Source: CAIMFV01 sp040757715 (GTDB lineage: Bacteria; Pseudomonadota; Alphaproteobacteria; Caulobacterales; Caulobacteraceae). From it: 64,000 bases of DNA. The translations under genes and the position numbers were made by a program. Shown one piece after another: positions 44,073 through 51,919 of the stretch. Each line of letters begins with the position of its first letter. Position 1 is the stretch's first letter. The notes under the pieces are model-generated. The model was given only the letters and a program-made list of their open reading frames with translations. It did no database searches and had not been told where the DNA came from. The stretch spans positions 141,771 to 205,770 of the forward strand of contig JBFLWS010000006.1 of NCBI GenBank assembly GCA_040757715.1, given 5' to 3'.

Positions 44073-45554
44073 ATGAGCAAGATTCCATTGGCCGAGCGCT
44101 CGCTAGGCGACCTCCCCGACCTCCACGCGGCGGTGCAGCCGCACGCCCCCGCCCTCACCGATCCGGCTGGAACCCTGACCTGGGCCCAGCTCGCCGAGCG
44201 CAGCCACCGCCTCGCCCACGCCATGGCCGCCCGCGGGGTGGGTCCCGGCGACTATGTCACCATCGGCCTTCCCAACAGTTCAGGCTTCATGGAGGCGGCC
44301 ATCGCCGCCTGGAAGCTGGGCGCCGTACCTCAGCCCATCTCCTGGCGCCTGCCCAAGGGCGAGCTCGAAGCCGTGCTCGACCTCGTCAACCCCAAGCTCG
44401 TAGTGGCCCGTCCCGAGCTGGGCGCGAACCGCCCCTCCGCCACCATCGAGGAGTTGCTCTCTGAAGCGCCCGAAGGCGTGCGGGAGGAGAGCCGCATCGC
44501 CCCGGCCTGGAAGGCGCCCACGTCGGGCGGCTCCACCGGCCGGCCGAAGCTCATCGTCGCCGGCCAGCCCGGCGTGATCGCCTCGGCCCCTGCGGTGATC
44601 TGGCGCAACGCCCCCGACGACGTGGCCCTGATGCCGGGGCCCCTCTACCACAACGGCCCGTTCGTCTCGGCCACGGGCGCGCTGGCGCAAGGCGGCCACC
44701 TGGTGCTGATGCCCAAGTTCGACGCCGAGGCCACCCTCGCCGCCGTGCAGCAGCACAAGGCCACCTGGCTCTATCTCGTCCCCACCATGATGAGCCGCAT
44801 CTGGGGCCTCGGCGAGGACAAGCGCGCCCGCTACGACGTCTCGTCCCTGCGCACCGTCTGGCACCTGGCCGCCCCCTGCCCGCCCTGGCTGAAGGAGGCC
44901 TTCATCGGCTGGATCGGCGGCGAGACCCTGTGGGAGCTCTACGCCGGCACCGAGGCCCAGGCCATCACCGTGGTCAATGGCGCGGAGTGGCTGGCCAAGC
45001 GCGGCACCGTGGGGCGCGTCGTGGTGGGCGAGATGAAGGTGGTGGGCGACGACGGCGAGGACCTGCCCCCCGGCGAGATCGGCGAGATCTACATGCGCCG
45101 CCCGGAAGGCGCCCCGCCCACCTATCGCTATGTCGGCGCCGACGCCAAGACCCTGGGCGACTGGGAGAGCCTCGGCGACATCGGCTATATCGACGCCGAC
45201 GGCTATGTGTTCCTGGCCGACCGCCGCACCGACATGATCCTGGTGGGGGGCGCCAACATCTATCCCGCCGAGGTGGAAGGCGCCCTGGAGGAACACCCGC
45301 AGGTGCATTCGGCCTGCGTCATCGGCCTCCCCGACGACGAGCTGGGCAACCGCATCCACGCCATCATCCAAGCCGAGCCAGGGCTCGACCTCGCGCACCT
45401 GGAGGCGTTCCTGGCCGAGCGGCTCCTCGCCTACAAGCGTCCGCGCAGCTTCGAGTTCTCCGACGCGCCCCTGCGCGACGACGCCGGCAAAGTGCGCCGC
45501 TCCGCCCTGCGCCAAGAGCGGTTGAAGCCAGAACAAACCGCCAAGGGGAGCTGA
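44073..45554 (+). CDS. AMP-binding acyl-CoA synthetase
   Basis: ANL superfamily acid-CoA ligase of 493 residues. The P-loop-like A3 motif is TSGGSTGRPKLIVAG; A5 is LWELYAGTEAQ; A7-A8 are SLGDIGYIDADGYVFLADRR-TDMILVGGANIYPAEVE; and the catalytic Lys is in RDDAGKVRRSALRQ. Its substrate is not readable; it is closest in style to medium-chain or bile-acid-type ligases. ATG 44073 follows GGGAG; an upstream frame from 44049 adds 8 residues. The DUF1330 gene follows after 3 nt, so both are one transcript. Confidence 0.9.
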   Translation: MSKIPLAERSLGDLPDLHAAVQPHAPALTDPAGTLTWAQLAERSHRLAHAMAARGVGPGDYVTIGLPNSSGFMEAAIAAWKLGAVPQPISWRLPKGELEAVLDLVNPKLVVARPELGANRPSATIEELLSEAPEGVREESRIAPAWKAPTSGGSTGRPKLIVAGQPGVIASAPAVIWRNAPDDVALMPGPLYHNGPFVSATGALAQGGHLVLMPKFDAEATLAAVQQHKATWLYLVPTMMSRIWGLGEDKRARYDVSSLRTVWHLAAPCPPWLKEAFIGWIGGETLWELYAGTEAQAITVVNGAEWLAKRGTVGRVVVGEMKVVGDDGEDLPPGEIGEIYMRRPEGAPPTYRYVGADAKTLGDWESLGDIGYIDADGYVFLADRRTDMILVGGANIYPAEVEGALEEHPQVHSACVIGLPDDELGNRIHAIIQAEPGLDLAHLEAFLAERLLAYKRPRSFEFSDAPLRDDAGKVRRSALRQERLKPEQTAKGS

Positions 45555-45557
45555 TCC

Positions 45558-45971
45558 ATGAAGGTCGCCAACGCCGAAAATCCCACCGGGGACCAGATCA
45601 AGGCCGCCATCGCCAGGGCCACGGGCAAGCCCATCAGCATGGTCAACCTGTTGAAATTCAAGGATAAGGCGGAATATGCCGATGGCCGTCCCTGCGACCT
45701 CACCGGCCGCGAGGCCTACGCCCTCTATGGCCAGGCGGTGCGCGCGTTGATCGAGGGCTTCGGCGGCAAGTTCATCTTCGCCGGCCAGGTGCGCGGCCTG
45801 CTCATCGGCGAGGTGGAGGACCTGTGGGACCAGGTCGCCATCATGCAGTACCCGGACATGCAGGCCATGGCCGACATGATGCGCTCGCCCGATTACCTCG
45901 CCATCCACGTGCACCGGGAGGCCGGCCTCGCGGGCCAGCTGCTCATCGAAACCGCGGGGATGAGCCTCTAA
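45558..45971 (+). CDS. DUF1330 family protein
   Basis: 137-residue protein of the DUF1330 (dimeric ferredoxin-like barrel) family. The core is ISMVNLLKFKDKAEYADG, GREAYALYGQAVRALIEGFG and VAIMQYPDMQAMADMMRSPDYLA, with HVHREAGLAGQLLIET at the end. The family has no proven activity, though the fold resembles monooxygenases and muconolactone-type enzymes. The ATG follows an AAGGGGAGC site. It is 3 nt from the acyl-CoA ligase, so a role in the same pathway is likely. Confidence 0.85.
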   Translation: MKVANAENPTGDQIKAAIARATGKPISMVNLLKFKDKAEYADGRPCDLTGREAYALYGQAVRALIEGFGGKFIFAGQVRGLLIGEVEDLWDQVAIMQYPDMQAMADMMRSPDYLAIHVHREAGLAGQLLIETAGMSL

Positions 45972-45974
45972 ACC

Positions 45975-47003
45975 CTAACCGAACAGCGCCTCGCAGCCGG
46001 TGTCCTTCAGCGCCGCATCCACCACCGCCTTGGCCTCGGGGCTCAGCGCCGCATAGTCGGCGCGCAGCCAGGCGAGGCACTTGGCCTGGTAGGGGAAGGC
46101 CTGCTGGGTCCAGGGCCGACCGTCGATCTCAGTGGCCACCTCCGCCGCCCCGGCCTGCACCGCCTTGGCGTTGGCGAGCAGCAAGGGCGCATAGACCCGG
46201 CCGATCTCCACCAAGAGCGCCTTCACCGTGGCCGGCGGCGCGGCGGGATCGATCCAGTCGTCGGGACTGGGCTCAAGGCCGGACAGGTCCTCCAGGGCGT
46301 GGGTCCAGGCCACCCCCCGCGGGGCCATTTCGGTGGCGAGCGTCATGGGGGTGGGGTCGAAGGCGGCCAATTGGGTGAGCTGGCCGAACAGGCCGAAGTC
46401 CCCCGCCCCCGGCCGGGCGCCCAGCAGGAACGGCAGGTCGGAGAAGTGCTGGTCCAAGAGGAGGATCAGCCGTTTGTAGCTCGCCTCGATGGTCTCCTTG
46501 GTGATCTCGTTGGAGCCCACATAGCGCAGGCGGCCGATCTGGCGCTCGGCGAAGGCGCGGCCGAGCTTGCTCAGCTCCTCGTCGTCCAGCGGCCGGCCCA
46601 TCCAGTTGGGCAGCACCTCGGCGGCCTTCTCGATGTCGGCCCCATAGACCCAGCGATAGTGGAACATGGCCTTGGTCAGCCACTCGTCGCCGAAGTCCTC
46701 GATGAGGGCGTCGAGGAAGGCCAGCGCTGGGTCGGTCGGGATCAGCGGCCGGGCGCCGAAGGATCGTTCAAGCCGGCGGATGATGGGTGAGGAGTCCGTC
46801 ACCGCCTGCAGGTCGCCGCTCTCGTCGGGCAGGTAGAAGGTGGGCAACAGCCGCACCTTGGGCTGGGGCAGGCCTTGCTCCGCCGCCTGCGACCCCACCA
46901 GGAAGCGATAGGGAATGCGGCGATAGCGCAGCACCGCCAGCATCTTGCGGGTATAGGGCGAACCGGGCGAACCCGAGAGGACGATGGGGGCGGACGAGGC
47001 CAT
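45975..47003 (-). CDS. Glutathione S-transferase family protein
   Basis: 342-residue thioredoxin-fold/GST protein. The N-terminal domain begins IVLSGSPGSPYTRKMLAVLRYRRIPYRFLVGS, then VRLLPTFYLPDESGD and VTDSSPIIRRLERS (the conserved ES/DS-type glutathione-binding motif). The C-terminal helical domain contains GARPGAGDFGLFGQLTQLA, the usual N-capping box. It is longer than classical GSTs by about 120 residues. ATG 47003 was preferred over 47045. It follows the beta-CASP hydrolase by about 43 nt on the same strand. The substrate is unknown. Confidence 0.88.
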   Translation of the reverse strand: MASSAPIVLSGSPGSPYTRKMLAVLRYRRIPYRFLVGSQAAEQGLPQPKVRLLPTFYLPDESGDLQAVTDSSPIIRRLERSFGARPLIPTDPALAFLDALIEDFGDEWLTKAMFHYRWVYGADIEKAAEVLPNWMGRPLDDEELSKLGRAFAERQIGRLRYVGSNEITKETIEASYKRLILLLDQHFSDLPFLLGARPGAGDFGLFGQLTQLAAFDPTPMTLATEMAPRGVAWTHALEDLSGLEPSPDDWIDPAAPPATVKALLVEIGRVYAPLLLANAKAVQAGAAEVATEIDGRPWTQQAFPYQAKCLAWLRADYAALSPEAKAVVDAALKDTGCEALFG

Positions 47004-47045
47004 GCGCGGGTCTTCCTCCGAGTTATTGACAGTTATAGCGCCCAT

Positions 47046-48626
47046 TTATCCCACCTCGTGCAGCCGCTCCAACAGCTTGTCGATTATACGCGCCCGCGCC
47101 TTGTCGTTCTCGGCGTGATCGAGCCTCGCCTCGAGTTGATTGAAAAGCTCGCTCTTGGTGTTGTGCCAGTCGAGCCCGCCGGCCTCCAAGGGTTCGGTCA
47201 GGCGCGCGGCGCCGGCCTCGGCCTCGGCCCCGGCGGGGGTGAGCCTGTAGGCGCCGTCGAGGGCCGGAACGACAATACGCTCAGAGGGAAAATCGGCGCC
47301 GAGGCGATCCTTCAGGGCGGCGCTGGCGTGCGGCTCCCCATGCACCACGAAAATGTTCCCGGCGATGGGCGCCCGCGCCTTGGCCCAGGCCTCCAGCGCC
47401 TCGGCGTCGGCGTGACCGGAATAGACATCGAGCGAGCGCACCTTGGCCCGCACATTGATGGCCTCGCCCTGGATGCGCACCGTGCGCCGGCCCTCCTGCA
47501 ACAGCCGCCCCAGCGTGCCCTGGGCCTGGAAGCCGCTGAGCAGCAGCGTCGTCTCGCGCTTCCACAAGAGGCGTTGCAGATGCTTGCGGATGCGCCCGGC
47601 GTCGCACATGCCGCTGCCGGCCATGATGATGTGCCAGCCCCGCACCTCCGCCAGCTTGTCGGAGTCCCAGGGGTGGACGAGGAAGTGCAGCCCGCCCTTT
47701 TCCCGAACCCGGTCAAAGGGATTGCGCTCGCCGTTCCAACCCCGCTGAAGGAAAATCTCGCAAGCCTCGATGGCTAAAGGGGAATCCAGGAAGATCTCCG
47801 TGGGCGGGACCGCGTCGTCGGCCATCAGCTGCATGAGATCGGCCAGCAATTCCTGCGTCCGTTCAATGGCGAAGGCCGGCATCAGCAAGGGCCCGCCCAG
47901 CGCGTGGGCCGCGAGAAGCTCGGCCTTCAGGGCCCGGCGGCGGGAGGCGGCGTCGGCGGGCGCGCGCACCGTCCCGCCATAGGTGCTCTCCATGATCAGA
48001 TGGTCCACGCCCGAAGGCCCCTCCGGATCGGCGAGGAAGTCGCTGCCGCCAGGACCGATGTCGCCGGAGAACAGCAGCCGCACTGGCCCCTCGTCCGCCT
48101 CCACCTCCAGCTCGATGGAGGCCGAGCCCAGCATGTGGCCGGCGTTCCACCACCTGGCCTTCACCCCCTCGGCCACCTTCAGCCAGTCTCCGAGATCGAC
48201 CTTGGAAAACTGGCGCATCACCTTCTCCGCGTCGGCGGCGGTGTAGATGGGCGCCACCGGTGCGTGGCCGCGCTTGGCCTCCCGGCGATTGAGGTGCTCC
48301 ACCTCGCTTTCCTGCAAGTGGCCGCAGTCGGCCAGCATGATGCGGGCGAGGTCGGTGGTGGCGCCGGTGGCGTGGATGGGGCCGCGGAACCCCGCGCGCA
48401 TGAGCTTGGGCAACTGGCCGGAGTGGTCGATGTGGGCGTGGGTGAGCAGTACCGCATCCAGTTTGCGCGCCTCGAAGGGGAAGGGCTGATAGTTCAAGGC
48501 TTTCAAGGTCTTGGAGCCCTGAAATAACCCACAGTCGATGATCAGCTCGGCCTTAGCGGTCTTCAGGTGGTGGCACGAGCCGGTGACGCACCCCGCCGCC
48601 CCGTGAAAGGTGATCTCAAGGCTCAT
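47046..48626 (-). CDS. MBL-fold/beta-CASP hydrolase (RNase-like)
   Basis: 526-residue metallo-beta-lactamase fold with a beta-CASP domain. The zinc motif is DAVLLTHAHIDHSGQLPKL (HxHxDH), the next His is in WNAGHMLGSASIELE, and the Asp in LLFSGDIGPGGSD. GSGMCDAGRIRKHLQRLLW is characteristic of the beta-CASP RNA processing family (CPSF73-like), followed by VYSGHADAEALEAWAKA. It likely cleaves RNA. The start MSLEITFHGAAGCVTGS at 48626 was chosen; the frame upstream runs through a GC-rich repeat. Third gene of a probable phosphorylase - PRPP synthetase - MBL - GST transcript. Confidence 0.93.
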   Translation of the reverse strand: MSLEITFHGAAGCVTGSCHHLKTAKAELIIDCGLFQGSKTLKALNYQPFPFEARKLDAVLLTHAHIDHSGQLPKLMRAGFRGPIHATGATTDLARIMLADCGHLQESEVEHLNRREAKRGHAPVAPIYTAADAEKVMRQFSKVDLGDWLKVAEGVKARWWNAGHMLGSASIELEVEADEGPVRLLFSGDIGPGGSDFLADPEGPSGVDHLIMESTYGGTVRAPADAASRRRALKAELLAAHALGGPLLMPAFAIERTQELLADLMQLMADDAVPPTEIFLDSPLAIEACEIFLQRGWNGERNPFDRVREKGGLHFLVHPWDSDKLAEVRGWHIIMAGSGMCDAGRIRKHLQRLLWKRETTLLLSGFQAQGTLGRLLQEGRRTVRIQGEAINVRAKVRSLDVYSGHADAEALEAWAKARAPIAGNIFVVHGEPHASAALKDRLGADFPSERIVVPALDGAYRLTPAGAEAEAGAARLTEPLEAGGLDWHNTKSELFNQLEARLDHAENDKARARIIDKLLERLHEVG

Positions 48627-48650
48627 GGGCGGGCCTCGTGGGGCGCATAG

Positions 48651-48767
48651 CCCCCTTCCCCCCTGGAGGGGGAAGGGCTGGGGATGGGGGGGACGAGCGA
48701 TAGCGAGCGTCGCGTCCCGCTGGACCACCCCCTCTCCCGACCTCTCCCCCTTCGAGGGGGAGAGGCC
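48651..48767. repeat. GC-rich dispersed repeat family C, copy 1
   Basis: A 117-bp block made of nested CCCTTCCCCC/GGGGGAAGGG and CTCTCCCCCTT/GAGGGGGAGAG inverted repeats around a central AGCGATAGCGAGCGT segment. Two more copies occur at 51677-51784 and 63771-63882; this one is in the opposite orientation. It sits between the PRPP-synthetase paralog and the MBL gene. Confidence 0.8.
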
Positions 48768-48792
48768 AAAACGCATGATCGGGTTTTGTCAT

Positions 48793-49710
48793 TCATGGGT
48801 TTCTCTCCCCTTGCAGGGCCGCGGCGAGCAGCGGCGCGAGGCGGACCTGGTTGCTCGGGTGGATTACCGAATCCGTGGAGATCACCCGCGAAATCCCCGC
48901 CTCGGCGAGGGCGCTCGCTGCGTCGTCGCCATAGAGGGCGTGGACCACGGCGGCCTCCACCGAGGCCGCTCCGGCCGCCAGAAGCTGGCGCGCCGCGCCC
49001 ATCAGCGTCGCTCCCGACGAGCAGATATCATCCACCAGCACCACCCGTCGCCCGCGTACGGCGCCAAGATCAGGCGCGGCGAGGCGCACCGTGCGGTCGC
49101 CCTCGCGCACCTTGGTGAACATCAAAAGCTCGCCCGCCACCGCGGTGGCGATGCGCGCGGCCCAGGGACGGGACTCGCCGTCCGGACCGACGATCACCGG
49201 CGGCTCGCCCTGTTTGATCGCCTCGGCCAGGGGCTCGGCGCCGGCGAGATCCTCGGCGGCATCGTTCTGGAATGCCGCCGCCAAGCTCGGCGTGCGGTGC
49301 AGGTGCGAATCCACCCCGAGAATGCGGTCGTAGCGCGCGCCCAACACCGGCAGGATCGCATCCCGGCTCAGCGGCTCGCCCGCATGGAACACCTCGTCCT
49401 GGCGCAGATAGGCGACGTAAGGCGCCACGAGCACCAGCCGTCGCACCCCCGCCCGGCGATAGGCGTCGGCGACGAGCAGGAGCGCGATCAGCTTGTCATT
49501 GGGCCGATCCAGCGACGCATAGAGCGCCACCGCGTGCGGCGCTGGCGTCGGAACCACCGGCATCAGCTCGCCATCTGGGAAGAGATGCACGGCAACCTCC
49601 CGGAACGGGACCTTGAGCGCCGCCGCCAGCCGCGCCGCCGGCTCGGCCTGTCCCACGAAGGGCGCCCCGGAAAAAGCATGCACCTCAAAGGCTTGTGGTG
49701 AATTGCTCAT
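48793..49710 (-). CDS. Ribose-phosphate pyrophosphokinase (Prs) paralog
   Basis: 305-residue phosphoribosyl-pyrophosphate synthetase-like protein. VHLFPDGELMPVVP and APYVAYLRQDEVFHAGEPLS keep the ATP-site RQD motif, and VVLVDDICSSGATLMGAA is the PRPP loop. The pyrophosphate/metal region, which in housekeeping Prs reads DLHAEQIQGFF, is here VDSHLHRTPSLAAAF, and the flexible loop is FTKVREGDRTVRL instead of KRRPRAN. So it is a divergent paralog, possibly with a different substrate. ATG 49710 overlaps the stop of the phosphorylase gene by 4 nt; the two are co-translated. Confidence 0.88.
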   Translation of the reverse strand: MSNSPQAFEVHAFSGAPFVGQAEPAARLAAALKVPFREVAVHLFPDGELMPVVPTPAPHAVALYASLDRPNDKLIALLLVADAYRRAGVRRLVLVAPYVAYLRQDEVFHAGEPLSRDAILPVLGARYDRILGVDSHLHRTPSLAAAFQNDAAEDLAGAEPLAEAIKQGEPPVIVGPDGESRPWAARIATAVAGELLMFTKVREGDRTVRLAAPDLGAVRGRRVVLVDDICSSGATLMGAARQLLAAGAASVEAAVVHALYGDDAASALAEAGISRVISTDSVIHPSNQVRLAPLLAAALQGERNP

Positions 49711-51194
49711 GGCCGCACCACGGCGACGCCCGGATCGATTTCGGCGGCCTCGCGGGCGAAGTCGAAGTCGGCTTGGTCCATGCCATGGATGCGATAGAGC
49801 GGCTCGCCCTGGCGCACGGTCTCGCCCACGCCCTTCAGCAGGTCGAGCCCCGCGCCGGGGTCGGTGGGGGCCCCGGCGAGGCGGGCGATCTGGCAGAGCT
49901 GTTCGCAGTCCTGCATCGCCACGCGGCCATCGGCGCCGGCCAGCACCTCATGCACCAGGGCGCCAAGCTTGGGCGGGGCCGAGTTCGCTCCCTGGGCCTC
50001 GATGATGGCCTCCATCTTGGCGAGCGCCACGCCCGATTGCAGCAGCTCCCGCGCCCGCGCCTCGCCCCGACCCCCGGGCAGGGCCGGATCGAATTCGAGG
50101 ATGCGGCCGGCGAGCTTCACCGCCTTGTCAGCCAGGTCCTGCGGCGCGGCGGGATCGCCGCTCAGCACCTGCCAGACATCGCGGGCCTCCAGCACCGGAC
50201 CCACGCCCCGGCCGATGGGGCGCGAGCCGTCAGTGAGGAGGATGTCGAGGCTGAGCCCCATCCGCTCGCCCACATATTCGAACAGCTTGCGCAGGCGCAG
50301 GGCCTGCTCGGCGCCCTTCACCTTCACCTTCGGCCCCACGGGGATGTCCAGCACCAGGTGGGTGGAGCCGGCGGCCTTCTTCTTGGAGAGGATGGAGGCC
50401 ACCATCTGCTCGGCCGTGTCGATGGACAGGGGCCGCTCCACCGAGATCAGCACGTCGTCGGCGGGGGAGAGGTCCACCCGCCCGCCCCAGACGATGCAAG
50501 CGCCGCAGCGGTCCACCACCGCACGCATGGCGTCTTCGGCGAGGTCCACCTTGGCGAAGATCTCCATGGTGTCCGCCGTACCCGCGGGCGAGGTGATGGC
50601 CCGCGAGGAGGTCTTGGGGAACAGGAGCCCGTGCGCGGCCACGATGGGGGCGACGATGAGCGAGGTGCGGTTGCCCGGCACCCCGCCGATGCAGTGCTTG
50701 TCGGCGATGAGCGGGCGCGGCCACTTCAGCGTCTTGCCCGACACCACCATGGCCTCGGTGAGCCACAGGGTCTCCTCCGGGGTCATGAAGGCGGCGCAAG
50801 CGATGAGGAAGGCGGCGATCTCCATGTCCGAATAGGCGTGGGTGACCAGGTCGCCGATGACGCCCTTCAGCTCGGCGGCGCTGAGGGTCTCGCCATGGAT
50901 CTTGCGCCGCACGGCGTCGAGGCTGGCGGGGGGACGGGCCGGCGCCACCTCCACCAAGGCGCCCGCCGGCGCGCCCAGTCGCCGATAGAGCGGCAGGGGC
51001 AGGCCCGCCTCGTCCTCGGCCAACAGGCCGTCGTCGGCGATGATGATGGTGGCGTAGAGGGTGCGCCCGCCGGCGCTCACCTCCACCTTGCGCGAGCCGG
51101 CCATGCGCTCGGGGCGCAGGTCGCGGCAGCCGCGGGCCAGCACCACCACGTTCTCGCGCAGGGTGTCGAGTTCGAGGGGCCGAATCTTCAGCAT
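49707..51194 (-). CDS. Long thymidine phosphorylase-family protein (AMP phosphorylase-like)
   Basis: 495-residue phosphorylase of nucleosides or nucleotides. The extra N-terminal domain of about 90 residues and the total length are those of the AMP phosphorylase-type branch rather than of the 440-residue DeoA. Motifs are SDMEIAAFLIACAAFMT, DKHCIGGVPGNRTSLIVAPI, SSRAITSPAGTADTMEIFAK (phosphate binding), and the C-terminal domain with GARILEFDPALPGG-type residues (ILEFDPALPGG). The product with AMP would be adenine and ribose-1,5-bisphosphate; the Prs paralog overlapping its end could use that sugar phosphate. It is first in the minus-strand operon. Confidence 0.88.
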   Translation of the reverse strand: MLKIRPLELDTLRENVVVLARGCRDLRPERMAGSRKVEVSAGGRTLYATIIIADDGLLAEDEAGLPLPLYRRLGAPAGALVEVAPARPPASLDAVRRKIHGETLSAAELKGVIGDLVTHAYSDMEIAAFLIACAAFMTPEETLWLTEAMVVSGKTLKWPRPLIADKHCIGGVPGNRTSLIVAPIVAAHGLLFPKTSSRAITSPAGTADTMEIFAKVDLAEDAMRAVVDRCGACIVWGGRVDLSPADDVLISVERPLSIDTAEQMVASILSKKKAAGSTHLVLDIPVGPKVKVKGAEQALRLRKLFEYVGERMGLSLDILLTDGSRPIGRGVGPVLEARDVWQVLSGDPAAPQDLADKAVKLAGRILEFDPALPGGRGEARARELLQSGVALAKMEAIIEAQGANSAPPKLGALVHEVLAGADGRVAMQDCEQLCQIARLAGAPTDPGAGLDLLKGVGETVRQGEPLYRIHGMDQADFDFAREAAEIDPGVAVVRP

Positions 51195-51398
51195 GACGGC
51201 GTCTTCAGCATGGGCGCTCCAGGGGAGACGAGGACGACAACCCTAACCTGCGCATGAGAGTCGCAAACGGCCCAGATCAAAAAAATCCAGCGACTTGAGC
51301 CCCGCTCCTTACGTCGTCCTTAGGTCGAGCAAAGCAGGCTCGAATGGCGCCCTTTCGCCTGCCGGGACTAGGGTCCGCGCCAAAGGAGCCTTGTTCGC

Positions 51399-51587
51399 GT
51401 GTCCGTGCATCTGCCGCTTGTCGTGATGGTCCCCGTCCTGGCCGCCTGCATCTGGGCCATGCTGGTGGGGGTGCGGTCTCTGCGCGACGCCGTGAAGCTG
51501 ATGGAGGCTGAGCGCCTGGAGCATGAACGCCCGCCGGAACGGGTGAAACTCATGCCCCGCGCCCCGGACGCGAACGGCCTCGCCTAG
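51399..51587 (+). CDS. Small single-helix membrane protein
   Basis: 62-residue protein starting with GTG (51399) about 11 nt after AAAGGAGCC. One transmembrane helix at the start (MSVHLPLVVMVPVLAACIWAM; helix approximately residues 5-24) and a hydrophilic, positively charged tail rich in Arg and Pro. No family recognised. It is divergent from the phosphorylase operon and followed by two repeat elements. Confidence 0.5.
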   Translation: MSVHLPLVVMVPVLAACIWAMLVGVRSLRDAVKLMEAERLEHERPPERVKLMPRAPDANGLA

Positions 51588-51676
51588 AGGCCAGCGGACC
51601 GCTACGCTTTCCCCACGAGGCGGGGAGAGATCATGGGCGAATTTAGGCACATAGCTGTGAAGATGCGCCTTCTTCG

Positions 51677-51784
51677 CCTCTCCCCCTTGAAGGGGGAGAG
51701 GTCGGGAGAGGGGGCGGTCCAGCTGGACGGCTCGCTTGCGCTCGTGCCCCCCCACCCCCGGCCCTTCCCCCTCCAGGGGGGAAA
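51677..51784. repeat. GC-rich dispersed repeat family C, copy 2
   Basis: A 108-bp copy: CTCTCCCCCTTGAAGGGGGA hairpin on the left and CCCTTCCCCCTCCAGGGGGG on the right, separated by a stretch with AGCTGGACGG and GCTCGCTTGCGCTC. It is in the same orientation as copy 3 and opposite to copy 1. No gene is inside. Confidence 0.8.
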
Positions 51785-51816
51785 GGAGCAGTACGGCTGG
51801 ACCTCCCGGCAGCACT

Positions 51817-51919
51817 AGAGCAAAATCCGTTCGAACTGAATCGGATTTTGCTCACAATCTATTGAATCTAGAGCATTTTCTACCCGAAAACCGGTTCCCA
51901 CTTTTCGGAAAATGCTCTA
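51817..51919. repeat. Palindromic repeat family B, copy 2
   Basis: A 103-bp element of two hairpins. GAGCAAAATCCG (51818-51829) pairs with CGGATTTTGCTC (51842-51853); AGAGCATTTT pairs with AAAATGCTCT, with CCGAAAA/TTTTCGG inside. Compared with copy 1, the T-A pairs in the first stem are changed on both arms (CATAATC/GATTATG versus CAAAATC/GATTTTG), so pairing is kept. The reading frame of the next gene runs through its second half. Confidence 0.85.

Noticed and set aside
51633..51818. A 61-residue plus-strand ORF through repeat C copy 2
   Set aside because: It is mostly repeat sequence and ends inside a repeat; no conserved protein pattern.
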